From an uncultured Prevotella sp. (GTDB taxonomy: Bacteria > Bacteroidota > Bacteroidia > Bacteroidales > Bacteroidaceae): a stretch of 55,052 nt of DNA. Below the pieces are notes generated by a model. That model was not told where the DNA came from. It made no database searches and saw only the letters and a list, made by a program, of their open reading frames with translations. A program made the position numbers and the translations under genes. Positions 44,232 to 53,237 of this stretch are shown here, piece after piece; the stretch's first letter is position 1, and every line of letters begins with the position of its first letter. Where the stretch lies: NCBI GenBank assembly GCA_945873145.1, contig CAMCBZ010000017.1, positions 1-55,052 of the forward strand, in the 5' to 3' direction.

Positions 44232-44269
44232 AATCTGAATGATTAATTAGATTCAACATGCAGCCCAAC

Positions 44270-47200
44270 TTACAGATTCTCAATGAGATTATTGCGTATG
44301 CATCCGATGATTGGATAGAAGAAGACGACATCCTCAATCACATCTGTCGGCTGTCGCTGTGGCTCATTCCGGTTAAAGAAATTCCACCCATTGACAAGAT
44401 AATGATCGAGGTCGCGGTTCACCCATTCCGTGAAATGCTGCATAGCAACCGGATCCACCAGGAATCGGTCCTCTACATGTATGTCCCGGCAAAGAGCGAT
44501 AAAGAAGTCGTTGAACTGACGGACGGCATCCACCAGTTTCCCACGCGTCGTCTCATCATCGATGTCGGCATAGGTCAGCACCTCCTTGTCGATACCAGTA
44601 TAGTTGTACTTCAGATGCGAGTCAAAACTGTCGAGCATGTTGTTGAGCTGACTGACAGCAGTAAAGCCGCTCTCGTCACGCACTTGCATCAGCGCACCAC
44701 GGCAAGTAATCTGCTTAGGAGCGTTGCGCTCCATGACCACGCTGAAGCCGTCGTCGCCATATTGCTGTCCATAGACACGCTCAAAGATAGCCTGCGAAAT
44801 CAAATCCAAGTCACGCTGACTGCCTACGATGTCGAGCACCTTTGAGCCAGTCCCCGAGAACATGACTGATCGCGGCATGTCGAGCCCTCTATGCTTCATC
44901 ATCGAAGCCACATAGTAGATAATGGCCGAATAGAAATAGATAAACGCAATCTTCAAGCGCCCATCCTCAGACAGACGCAAGTCATAGGAGAAGACTTCGT
45001 TGCCGCCAATATTTTTGTTGTCGATCACCGAGAAGAGGAAAGCATTGATATCCTCGCTCTTGCGCTTGGAGGTGATGTCATCGAGGATGCCATTGAGTTC
45101 ACCATAGCGGTCATCATCGGCATCAAACAGCCGACGGAAATAGTCGACATACTTCACCGTCATCGGATTGCTGTCGCCCTGGGGCACATCAGAGAAGGCA
45201 TCTCCAAACAACACATTGGCAGCGAAGCGGAAGGATGACAAGATCGCAGGCTGACTGGCATTGGAGTCAAAGACCACCACATCGCTCGAGCCGCCGCCAA
45301 TGTCGATCGAAGCCACGGTAGAGGCTGCTCCTCTGAACTTGCTCGAACAACGGTAGAAATAGTAAGGAGCTATCGACTCCGGCATCTGAATGAGGTTGCG
45401 CTCATCGGGATCGACATCAAAAATATCTCTGAAGATACGGCTCCACACGTCGGCCATCCGATGGACGTTGCCCACCTTCATGGCCAAAGGATAGAACCAC
45501 ACCAACCGCACTTTTGACAGATCACCACCATCCAAGAGCACCTTGGCACGCATCAACAGCGCCAGTTCAGTCAAGAAACTCTTGATGCGCTTGGCAGTCG
45601 CCGGGATCACGGCCCATTTCAGATTGGCCACCACCCGGTTGCCGTAACCAATACTTTCCTTCTCATAGATGAAAGGAATGTTGGCATCGGCCAAAGCTAC
45701 GATCTCATCAATATTTTCAGCATCCAGGCGCTCACCCTCAGACAATACCGTGCGAAGCGGGAAGCCATAGTCAGTGCCGATGATCTTGGGCAGGAACTCC
45801 TGCTTGAGGATGACATCATAGAGCAGATGCTCTCCATTGTAGAGAGTCGCCACCAAGCGCCCCGCTGCCAAGGCGTCGAGTTTCAGAGGCTCAGGCATCT
45901 GCCCATTGCGCATACACTCCACGTGGGTGTTGGTAGTACCAAAGTCAATGGCAAAGGTGAACTTGTCATGTCCGCCCATGTAATTAGGCCACTTCGGACA
46001 TACCACGCCCTGAGTGGCCAAAGTACCACGCTCATCGAAGAGCTGTACGGCGATATAATCAAAGGTAGAGAACGGACGATAGTAATCCGAACCTACACGT
46101 TTCTCCTTCTTCAAGCTCCGTTGGCGGCTCTTCACCTCCATCGGCTGGAAGGCAGCCCCCGTCTTGAAGAATTGCAACCCTATCTGATAGTTCTCAAACA
46201 GTCCTAAGGCTCTGTCCACCACCTGCACCCGATAGCTGCCGATATGATCGGGCTTGATAAATGGGAAGATGCTGAGCGCAAACGGCACAGTAACGAAATA
46301 GCCAACGTCAGCACCTACATTATAGTGCAAGTCCACACCAATCGCAGGCACATATGTCCGCTCAAGGGTGATATATCCCCCCTGCTTCTGAACGGGCAGA
46401 CGCAGAATGACCTTGAGTTGCTCCTGACCGCCAACGACCGAATGAACCATCTCGAAGCGACGACGTCCGCAGATGGTTCCCTGCAGATCGTCGACCGTGA
46501 AATATTTGAAATAGGTATCTGTCAACGGCAAGAGGAAGCCGGAGTGATCCACATTCTGACTGGTCTGAGTCAGCGAACCGTCAAAGAAGCAGTCGCTGTT
46601 CAAGGCATAATCGAGCTTGATCAACGAAGGCTGGAAGAAATCAGCAGACGTCAGCCAAGGATAGGGATGAGAGGTACCCGGAAGAATACGGTGAGACGGA
46701 CTCTCAGCATAGTCTTCGGGACGGATGGTGATCGTATCATCCCAAATATCGGAGATATAGTGATAAGGATTGTCCGTCGGTGCGTTGAGATGGTTTTGCA
46801 GCACCAAGGGGATCAGCTCACCCTCGGGCTGGGGTAAAGTAGGCATCAAAAGGAAATCGCTGTGGGCAATGTTCTCCAATATATCTTCACGCCGCAGACA
46901 GAAGAAGGGCACGCCTAAGGCTTGTACCCCTTCCTCGATTTGGGCATACTCATGTTGGAGATACTGTCGTGCACCTTCACTGCTGTTTTCGTCTTTGACC
47001 ATCGGGTTGCCGATAGTGGCGAGAATAGTCTGCTTCATATTTGCTGGCAACAGACCGAAACAAGTGATCAGATAGCTGTTTACCTCACCGCACAAATCCT
47101 TTAGTTGGGGATAGGCAGTGAAGAGCGCATACAAGCAGAGGACAAACTTATCGGTACGCTCGTAGAGCGGTCGAACCTTATCGAAGAGATTGACATTCTG

Positions 47201-47782
47201 CTCAATAGGAATGCTCCAGGTATTGGGCTGTGCATTGGGAGTGGCCATGAACAAGGTCACGGGCGATGTGCAGCCGATCACCTCATTGCCATACACCAGG
47301 AAGAAGAGGCGGTCCATGTGGTCGAAATTGAACGACTCATTGTCCTGCCGCAAAAACATCTGCAGCGTATCGCCCAGCAGGCGATGGGAAGGCGTAGTCT
47401 GCAAGAGTTCCAACTCTTTGTCCTTATTCCATTCCACGATATGGAGTTGTGTGCCGTTAACTCCCGACATGCCCGTCTGTCCGCCAAGATTATGCTTGAG
47501 TTCCTTGATATTGAAAAACACCTGCGCAATATCCAAGGCATAGCTGACCAGCCGCTCATCCATCACCTCGCCTTTGAGCCGCTCATTAGCACTCAGACGA
47601 CGGAAAGCGTTCTTCACCAAGTCCATCTGTGCAAACGGAGAAGGGATGGCTGTGCGGGGTTTCACCGACAAGCCGCCATTAGGGTCACTGATCATATTGA
47701 TCTCGTCAGCACCATATTGTCCGGACAAGGGAATCCATCCTTCGCCAGTTGTCTTTTTATTATAGGATAATATCTTCGACAT
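44270..47782 (-). CDS. Giant protein with C-terminal actin/Hsp70-fold ATPase
   Basis: This 1170-residue protein has an actin/Hsp70-type nucleotide-binding fold in its second half. The phosphate-1 loop is FAIDFGTTNTH (about 610-620), phosphate-2 is SIDIGGGSSDVVVF (about 825-838) and the adenosine motif is VMFSGTGSKVLDIVG (about 973-987). The first 600 residues match no fold I know and include beta-rich segments such as GYFVTVPFALSIFPFI. There is no signal peptide. Its size and layout recall the SrfB family, but I cannot confirm that. It lies 40 bp after a tubulin-like gene and 38 bp before a coiled-coil gene, so both filament-type folds belong to one operon. Function is unknown. Confidence 0.8.
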   Translation of the reverse strand: MSKILSYNKKTTGEGWIPLSGQYGADEINMISDPNGGLSVKPRTAIPSPFAQMDLVKNAFRRLSANERLKGEVMDERLVSYALDIAQVFFNIKELKHNLGGQTGMSGVNGTQLHIVEWNKDKELELLQTTPSHRLLGDTLQMFLRQDNESFNFDHMDRLFFLVYGNEVIGCTSPVTLFMATPNAQPNTWSIPIEQNVNLFDKVRPLYERTDKFVLCLYALFTAYPQLKDLCGEVNSYLITCFGLLPANMKQTILATIGNPMVKDENSSEGARQYLQHEYAQIEEGVQALGVPFFCLRREDILENIAHSDFLLMPTLPQPEGELIPLVLQNHLNAPTDNPYHYISDIWDDTITIRPEDYAESPSHRILPGTSHPYPWLTSADFFQPSLIKLDYALNSDCFFDGSLTQTSQNVDHSGFLLPLTDTYFKYFTVDDLQGTICGRRRFEMVHSVVGGQEQLKVILRLPVQKQGGYITLERTYVPAIGVDLHYNVGADVGYFVTVPFALSIFPFIKPDHIGSYRVQVVDRALGLFENYQIGLQFFKTGAAFQPMEVKSRQRSLKKEKRVGSDYYRPFSTFDYIAVQLFDERGTLATQGVVCPKWPNYMGGHDKFTFAIDFGTTNTHVECMRNGQMPEPLKLDALAAGRLVATLYNGEHLLYDVILKQEFLPKIIGTDYGFPLRTVLSEGERLDAENIDEIVALADANIPFIYEKESIGYGNRVVANLKWAVIPATAKRIKSFLTELALLMRAKVLLDGGDLSKVRLVWFYPLAMKVGNVHRMADVWSRIFRDIFDVDPDERNLIQMPESIAPYYFYRCSSKFRGAASTVASIDIGGGSSDVVVFDSNASQPAILSSFRFAANVLFGDAFSDVPQGDSNPMTVKYVDYFRRLFDADDDRYGELNGILDDITSKRKSEDINAFLFSVIDNKNIGGNEVFSYDLRLSEDGRLKIAFIYFYSAIIYYVASMMKHRGLDMPRSVMFSGTGSKVLDIVGSQRDLDLISQAIFERVYGQQYGDDGFSVVMERNAPKQITCRGALMQVRDESGFTAVSQLNNMLDSFDSHLKYNYTGIDKEVLTYADIDDETTRGKLVDAVRQFNDFFIALCRDIHVEDRFLVDPVAMQHFTEWVNRDLDHYLVNGWNFFNRNEPQRQPTDVIEDVVFFYPIIGCIRNNLIENL

Positions 47783-47822
47783 CTTAATACTTATCTACTG
47801 TAGTCCAACACACGCAACGCAC

Positions 47823-49367
47823 TCATTCTATGCCATCATATTTCTCTTCTACCAGTTTATCGAGCACCTCATCCAACAACGTAGACAGGCGCAAAGCGAC
47901 ATCGCCATCGCCGAACCTGCCTTGACGTGAGGCAGCCTGAGAGGATTTGTTCATCGCGCTCAGCAGGGTCTTATAGCTGATCTCACCCGAGAAGAAGCTC
48001 TTCTTCGGCGCCACACCGCAGATAGCGTCTGCCAGTTGGGTTGTGTTGAGGTTGAAAGGAGTAAAGGACCGCTGATTAGAAGCCATCTCCTTGAGCCACT
48101 GACGATAGCCCACGAAGAAGTCGGCCGTAAGTGTCTGGAAGAAACTCGTTGCCAAGAAGCCCCGCTGTATCTCAGGCTTATCCTGGGTATAGCCACGGCC
48201 GATGTCCTGAGAAAACTGATTGGTGATATACTGGTATGCCAAATAGAACTTAGCCAGGTCTTTGTTGACTGCCAACCGGGTCTGCACACCAAAGTCCTTC
48301 AGCGTCAGATGCATGAGATCACGCGAAAGGCCATACTCCTTAAAGATAGGCTTTTGGGCATTGCCGTCGACAGTCACCAGATCATCATCGGGAATGCCCA
48401 GGAAGTCGAGGATGGCCAAAGCACCGACATACTCAACCACGTGGGCATCGTTGCGCTGACCATTGTCACCAGGATCATTGTAATAAGGATTAGAGGGCAC
48501 CTCATCGCCCAGATAATAGCAAGCATTGACTTTCGACATCGGCAGGTCTTTGCCGGCATGACGAAGTCCGGTGAGATTATCGTGATAATAAAACAGGGCC
48601 GACTTGGTCTTCGAGATGAAATCGCCGCGCGATATCGGGCTGTTGCTGTCCTGCTGGATATTGAAATAGGGCAATACCGTGAGTGCGCCGATACGGGCAT
48701 CTCTCAGATCACCACGGTTGTTGATAGCCGCATTGTCGGCTGCATTGCGGATGTTCTTGACGATAATTGGATACCCGGCGGCACCGGTACCACCAAAGAT
48801 ACTTGACACCACAAACACACGGTCGTCCTTACGGAACACATTGGAGAACTGTTTAAACTCTTCCGAGTCCTTGAACTCATTGAGTGCAATCGATCCGATG
48901 TTTGGTGATCCCACGAATCCGATGTCCATCTTGGTCTGCAGCTGGTCTTTGGAAAACATCATGCTGCACAGTGCCTGATTGGCGGGATCCAAGGTATTGA
49001 AATCGATAAACTCGCTAAACTTCTCCTCCTCCACGGCTCCGAGGTTGAAAAGGAAGGTGTCGCTCAGATTGCTGCCACCGGGAAGTATGTCGCTCAGCGT
49101 GGAAATCTTTGCCGAGAAGAAGCCTTTCTTCACATCCGCGCGATCACCATACAGTGCCTTATGGATGCTGCGGTACCAGCGCAAGAGGTTTTCCGTACGC
49201 TTCAGGTCTTCGTTGGCTTTATGTGGATCGACAATAATCGGGATAACTTCCAAGGCGATCGGCTGACCCTGCTCATCCAATGGATGCACACCTGCCGCCA
49301 GCTGCATGATAAAAGGGCGCATCACACGTGAACCTGTACCGCCTGTAAGGAATAGAAATAACCGCAT
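47823..49367 (-). CDS. Tubulin/FtsZ-like nucleotide-binding protein
   Basis: This 514-residue protein begins RLFLFLTGGTGSRVMRPFIM, a glycine-rich Rossmann start like that of tubulin-superfamily proteins. At about 186-200 it carries FVVSSIFGGTGAAGYPII, which fits the tubulin signature (GGGTGSG in FtsZ). The Pfam family Tubulin_2 (tubulin-like proteins of bacteria) has this arrangement. The remaining 300 residues are mainly helical and contain no recognised second domain. It lies between a four-helix membrane protein and the actin-fold gene. It would bind GTP and may polymerise; neither is shown by the sequence alone. Confidence 0.78.
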   Translation of the reverse strand: MRLFLFLTGGTGSRVMRPFIMQLAAGVHPLDEQGQPIALEVIPIIVDPHKANEDLKRTENLLRWYRSIHKALYGDRADVKKGFFSAKISTLSDILPGGSNLSDTFLFNLGAVEEEKFSEFIDFNTLDPANQALCSMMFSKDQLQTKMDIGFVGSPNIGSIALNEFKDSEEFKQFSNVFRKDDRVFVVSSIFGGTGAAGYPIIVKNIRNAADNAAINNRGDLRDARIGALTVLPYFNIQQDSNSPISRGDFISKTKSALFYYHDNLTGLRHAGKDLPMSKVNACYYLGDEVPSNPYYNDPGDNGQRNDAHVVEYVGALAILDFLGIPDDDLVTVDGNAQKPIFKEYGLSRDLMHLTLKDFGVQTRLAVNKDLAKFYLAYQYITNQFSQDIGRGYTQDKPEIQRGFLATSFFQTLTADFFVGYRQWLKEMASNQRSFTPFNLNTTQLADAICGVAPKKSFFSGEISYKTLLSAMNKSSQAASRQGRFGDGDVALRLSTLLDEVLDKLVEEKYDGIE

Positions 49368-49408
49368 GTTTTGATGTTGTTATTAAAATATGTGTTGATA
49401 TTTTCTTT

Positions 49409-49852
49409 TTATTCAGGTATTGGCGTATGCCGGCAGTTGCTGCTCCACCATCTCATCGAGAAACTTGCCACCACATAGAGAAGAGCGGCGATGACAAAGT
49501 TGACAACGCTGAAACCGGAGAGCTGGGACTCAAAATCATATCCAAGGCCGTCCAAGACGCTGTTGGCATAAGCAAAGCCACACACAGCAGCCAACACAGA
49601 CGCGGCAGCAAGCACGATCAGCCAATGAAACCACCGGCTGAAACTCACGCTGTTGATGACATAATAGAACAGCACAGCCCCACCCCATGAGCAGCCAGCC
49701 GTGATCAGTGCCGTGATCAAATAGAGGTTTTCGTTGTACATCTCGTTGGAAAACTCATTTTGATAATAGCCCAACTCGTAGACAGCGGCCGGAAAGATCA
49801 AGAACAGCAGGGTCAGTACCAAACCGCCACCAAGCAATATCGCATTTTTCAT
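49409..49852 (-). CDS. Four-helix membrane protein, unknown
   Basis: This 147-residue protein has hydrophobic helices at about 3-25, 44-66, 74-96 and 112-132, with short loops and a polar C-terminus (SSNCRHTPIPE). I recognise no family. It lies 20 bp after the VWA lipoprotein gene and 41 bp before the tubulin-like gene, and could anchor the cytoplasmic components to the inner membrane. Confidence 0.72.
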   Translation of the reverse strand: MKNAILLGGGLVLTLLFLIFPAAVYELGYYQNEFSNEMYNENLYLITALITAGCSWGGAVLFYYVINSVSFSRWFHWLIVLAAASVLAAVCGFAYANSVLDGLGYDFESQLSGFSVVNFVIAALLYVVASFSMRWWSSNCRHTPIPE

Positions 49853-49872
49853 ATAATGTTTTATGATGAAAA

Positions 49873-51258
49873 TCAGTTGTCAATATTCAAGTTCAGTTCA
49901 AAATAAGCCGGTGTGTCACTGGCATTGCGGCTATAACTGCCATAGATACCCTGCAACAACGGACTCAGTCCAAACGTCGTAGTGTTGTCAGGCATCAGGT
50001 CGTTGTCTGTCGATCCCCGTTGTGTCCATACCGGCAACTGGTTGATCAGACGTATCTTCAGCGACTGCTCATGAGTGATCTTTGGCACGGTGAGCAGGAA
50101 CAGATGGGTTGCAGTGCCGAGATACTTCTTCTCGGCCGGTGTGCGGTCAGAAGCAACGATAGGACGTATCGCTTTCAACTTGATGCCATCGTCAGAAATC
50201 AACTGATAATGACTGGTATCCGTCAGATAGTCTGCGTCTATCATCATGCCTTTCAAGTCTACGGCTAAAACCAGCTGCACATAGCCTTTGTCCTTATCAG
50301 GCTCTACGTCGGTGAGACTGGTCACAGCATCTTCCTGACCGTGAGCCGGACGGAAATGACCGGCCAAGTCCTTACCCCCTAAGAGGAATGAGCAATAAGG
50401 GCTGTAGATAGGAGAAGCCGTGAAGAGACACATATTCTCGTAGCCTTTCAAGCTCTGGAAATCAGAGAAGGTGCGATAATCGGGATCAGTTGTCAGCTGC
50501 TCCATATTGCTGTTGGAGGTGATCACGATGATGTAGTAAGGTCTGCGACCATTGAACGTCTTGACGCTATTGTCGAAGGAATAATAGGGACCATTATACG
50601 AGCCGTTCATGCGCACCACCAGCATGGCCTTGTCTTTGACGGCATCCTTGAAGACCGAGCGCACCATTTCCTGCGCCTCATTGAAGACTTTCTGCGGATT
50701 GACGCCCTGCATGTCCTTCACCGAGTAGATCATGTCGGTCACCAAGATGCTTACCTCGTTGCCCTGTGTGCGGTTGAGCATTTCGTCGAAAATCTTGCGA
50801 TAGTCGGTATAGCCCTTGTCGCCGATGCTGTCTACCTTGACCTTGCCCGAAATGCTATTCTCCATGGCCATTATTGCCGAGCGGAAGGAGCCGTCGCCAT
50901 CAGGACTGTCGTAGGCCATCATCGAACCACTACGCTCAACGAAGATATGGAATGTCAGCGCCTCGCCATTGATGCCCACAAAGCGGATATGCTTGGGCGG
51001 ACGGCGCTTGGCGAAGAAATCGGTGATATAAGCCTCTACCTCGCTGACCTTTATATGGCCATCCTCAAAGAAGTCCTCGAAGTGATCCTGGTTGGCTTGG
51101 AGAAAGTTTTGTATCTTCTTCCAGTCCTGCCCGGAAATTTCCTCGTCCTGCCCTGCCAATTCTACAAGCAGGTGGTTGAAATCTCTATGCGAGCTGTCCG
51201 TGCAGGAAGCCAGCAACATCACTACCAAGAATGACAAGACATAAAATAGCTGTTTCAT
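49873..51258 (-). CDS. VWA-like lipoprotein with degenerate MIDAS
   Basis: This 461-residue protein has a lipoprotein signal (MKQLFYVLSFLVVMLLASC) and a VWA-like domain at about 95-260. The metal-site motif reads FVERSGSMMAYDSPDG, with Glu where VWA proteins have Asp (DxSxS), and the later ILVTDMIYSVKDM gives the second Asp. The C-terminal 200 residues are beta-rich and end with a segment like an outer-membrane or surface domain (YFELNLNIDN). It is first in the six-gene operon and has a promoter box 27 bp upstream. It is probably the periplasmic or outer-membrane sensor or contact component. Confidence 0.78.
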   Translation of the reverse strand: MKQLFYVLSFLVVMLLASCTDSSHRDFNHLLVELAGQDEEISGQDWKKIQNFLQANQDHFEDFFEDGHIKVSEVEAYITDFFAKRRPPKHIRFVGINGEALTFHIFVERSGSMMAYDSPDGDGSFRSAIMAMENSISGKVKVDSIGDKGYTDYRKIFDEMLNRTQGNEVSILVTDMIYSVKDMQGVNPQKVFNEAQEMVRSVFKDAVKDKAMLVVRMNGSYNGPYYSFDNSVKTFNGRRPYYIIVITSNSNMEQLTTDPDYRTFSDFQSLKGYENMCLFTASPIYSPYCSFLLGGKDLAGHFRPAHGQEDAVTSLTDVEPDKDKGYVQLVLAVDLKGMMIDADYLTDTSHYQLISDDGIKLKAIRPIVASDRTPAEKKYLGTATHLFLLTVPKITHEQSLKIRLINQLPVWTQRGSTDNDLMPDNTTTFGLSPLLQGIYGSYSRNASDTPAYFELNLNIDN

Positions 51259-51284
51259 CTATCTTTGATTTTCAATTATACTTG

Positions 51285-51292
51285 CAAAAGTA
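51285..51292 (-). promoter_or_regulatory. Promoter -7 box of the tubulin/actin-like operon
   Basis: TACTTTTG on the minus strand matches TAnnTTTG and lies 27 bp upstream of the VWA lipoprotein start. Its surroundings (TATTACTTTTGCAAG) equal those of the rnpB promoter, suggesting strong housekeeping-type expression. Confidence 0.6.
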
Positions 51293-51447
51293 ATAAAAAA
51301 AAACGAGTTTCTCATCAATCATTGGCAATTATTAAGCATCAAGCAGAAAGTTTCGATCTTTTCTTTTGACATTTTCGAGAAAAAGAAACACTGTGATTAT
51401 CTGAAGACGAGGATGGACTTGAAACAACTATTCACGCAGCAGAGATA

Positions 51448-52101
51448 CTACTCTGCCGTATCATTGTTTTCCTCATCTTTGAGCAGAGGGAGTGAGAGAT
51501 GGTATTTCACTGCCAGGATTCTGATCGTCACGATGATGACAAAGACCACCACAACTGTGACAGCCACATTGACGTGCAACGAGATCATCAGCCAGTAGAC
51601 CAAGCCGCCCAGAATGCTTGCCATGGCATAGATCTCTTTCCGGAAGATCACCGGGGGACGATTGAGCAGCAGGTCACGGATGACACCGCCTGCCGATCCG
51701 GTGATGCAGCCCATGGAGATGGCTACCCAAAACGGATGTCCGCAGACCAGTGTCTTCTGTATTCCAGCTATCGTGAACAGCGCCAGACCCAACGTATCGA
51801 AGAAGAACCAAGCATTGTCCAGATGCCGGAGCAACCGTGCAAAGAGTATCACCATCGCCTGGGCGAGGAAGGTGCATACGATATACATCGGCGATGTCAT
51901 CCAGAAGGGTGTCACTCCCAACATGACATCGCGCAAAGTACCACCGCCGATAGCCACGACGAAACCGCATACAAAGCCTCCAAACCAATCATAGTGTCTG
52001 GCTGCCGCATGGCGGATGCCGGAGATGGCGAAGGCCAGGGTACCCAAGATTTCAATCGTCTGCTGGACAGAATGGATGAAGACCGGATCGTGATAAAACA
52101 T
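51448..52101 (-). CDS. TRIC/UPF0126 family membrane protein
   Basis: I chose the ATG at 52101 (217 residues); a TTG at 52140 is also in frame. The protein has two tandem three-helix units of the trimeric intracellular cation channel fold. The first contains LAFAISGIRHAA and GFVVAIGGGTLRDVMLG, the second LFTIAGIQKTL and GCITGSAGGVIRDLLLNRPP. Bacterial members form homotrimeric cation or metabolite channels of unclear role. No operon partner is evident; it is separated from the VWA gene by about 190 bp without features. Confidence 0.92.
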   Translation of the reverse strand: MFYHDPVFIHSVQQTIEILGTLAFAISGIRHAAARHYDWFGGFVCGFVVAIGGGTLRDVMLGVTPFWMTSPMYIVCTFLAQAMVILFARLLRHLDNAWFFFDTLGLALFTIAGIQKTLVCGHPFWVAISMGCITGSAGGVIRDLLLNRPPVIFRKEIYAMASILGGLVYWLMISLHVNVAVTVVVVFVIIVTIRILAVKYHLSLPLLKDEENNDTAE

Positions 52102-52185
52102 TCTCTTTTGATGCTTCCCGTTAATATATGGATAACTCAAGCATGATTAAAACAGTACTTAAATGGATAATACCATTCTCTTGAT

Positions 52186-53136
52186 TTAAACATGATTTAA
52201 GTCTCTACCTTCAACAAACGCTTTAATGTTCTCGACACATATCTTCATCAGCCGTTCCCGCGCCTCCTTCGTAGCCCAGGCAATGTGCGGAGTGATGTAG
52301 GCATGAGGTTGGGCAAAGAGAGGATTGTCAGCCCGAGGCGGCTCCTCGGTCATCACGTCAGCACCATAGGCAGCCAGCTCGCCGTTTGCCAAGGCGTTGG
52401 CCACAGCCTCCTCGTCGACGAGAGGTCCGCGACCGGTGTTGATCAGAATGGCGGACGGACGCATCAGCTTCAACCGCTTGGCGTCGATGAGATGGTAGGT
52501 ATCTTTGGTCAAAGGGCAATGGAGCGAGAGAATGTCGGACACGGCCAACACACCCTCCAGCGTAGTCTTCCGTATGCCTTCGGGGAGATCGGTAGCATTT
52601 TTCGAAGTCAAGGCAAACACGTCCATGCCCAGGTCGCAGGCGATGCGCGCCACCCTCATGCCGATATGTCCGAGCCCTACGATACCCATCGTCTTTCCGG
52701 CCAACTCCGGCAATGGCGTATCCCAATAGCAAAAATCCGGATTGTGGCTCCATTTGCCTTGACGATTCTCCTCGGCATAGTGAGCCACCTGATTGGTGAT
52801 GTTCAGAATATGCGCGAAAGTCATCTGCACCACGCTGTCGGTACTGTACGAGGGAATATTCGTCACCACGATGCCACGGCGGTGAGCAGCTTCCACATCC
52901 ACCACGTTATAGCCGGTGGCAAGCACACCGATATATTTCAATTTTGGCAGTTGTGCCATCACTTCGTCGGTGATATTCACTTTGTTGATCAGTATGGCAT
53001 CAGCATCCTTGGCGCGCTCTACCACGTCTTCGGGAGCTGTTCGGGGATAAACGGTGAGGTCGCCAAAAGCCTTGAGTGGCTCCCAAGACAGATCTCCGGG
53101 GTTGGCGGCATAGCCGTCGAGTTCTACAATGTTCAT
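52186..53136 (-). CDS. D-2-hydroxyacid dehydrogenase
   Basis: This 316-residue NAD(P)-dependent enzyme reduces 2-oxoacids such as hydroxypyruvate or glyoxylate. The nucleotide-binding turn is GIVGLGHIGMRVARIA (about 150-165), and the catalytic residues lie in INTGRGPLVDEEAVANAL (Arg), GADVMTEEPPRADNPL (Glu) and PHIAWATKEARERL (His). The text is close to the glycerate dehydrogenase group. There is no partner gene; serine or glycerate metabolism is the likely role. Exact substrate is not determined. Confidence 0.92.
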   Translation of the reverse strand: MNIVELDGYAANPGDLSWEPLKAFGDLTVYPRTAPEDVVERAKDADAILINKVNITDEVMAQLPKLKYIGVLATGYNVVDVEAAHRRGIVVTNIPSYSTDSVVQMTFAHILNITNQVAHYAEENRQGKWSHNPDFCYWDTPLPELAGKTMGIVGLGHIGMRVARIACDLGMDVFALTSKNATDLPEGIRKTTLEGVLAVSDILSLHCPLTKDTYHLIDAKRLKLMRPSAILINTGRGPLVDEEAVANALANGELAAYGADVMTEEPPRADNPLFAQPHAYITPHIAWATKEARERLMKICVENIKAFVEGRDLNHV

Positions 53137-53237
53137 GGTTAAATGTCTTTTCTTTGATGTGATTACCTTATTAATTAGGTTATGACACCTTATTTATTAT
53201 CATAGTCAAGTACAAAATGGACTTAAGTCCGGGTCGT

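Noticed and set aside
44258..44845. 195-codon frame on the plus strand opposite the actin-fold gene
   Set aside because: It is fully antisense to the 1170-residue gene, which has recognisable nucleotide-binding motifs.
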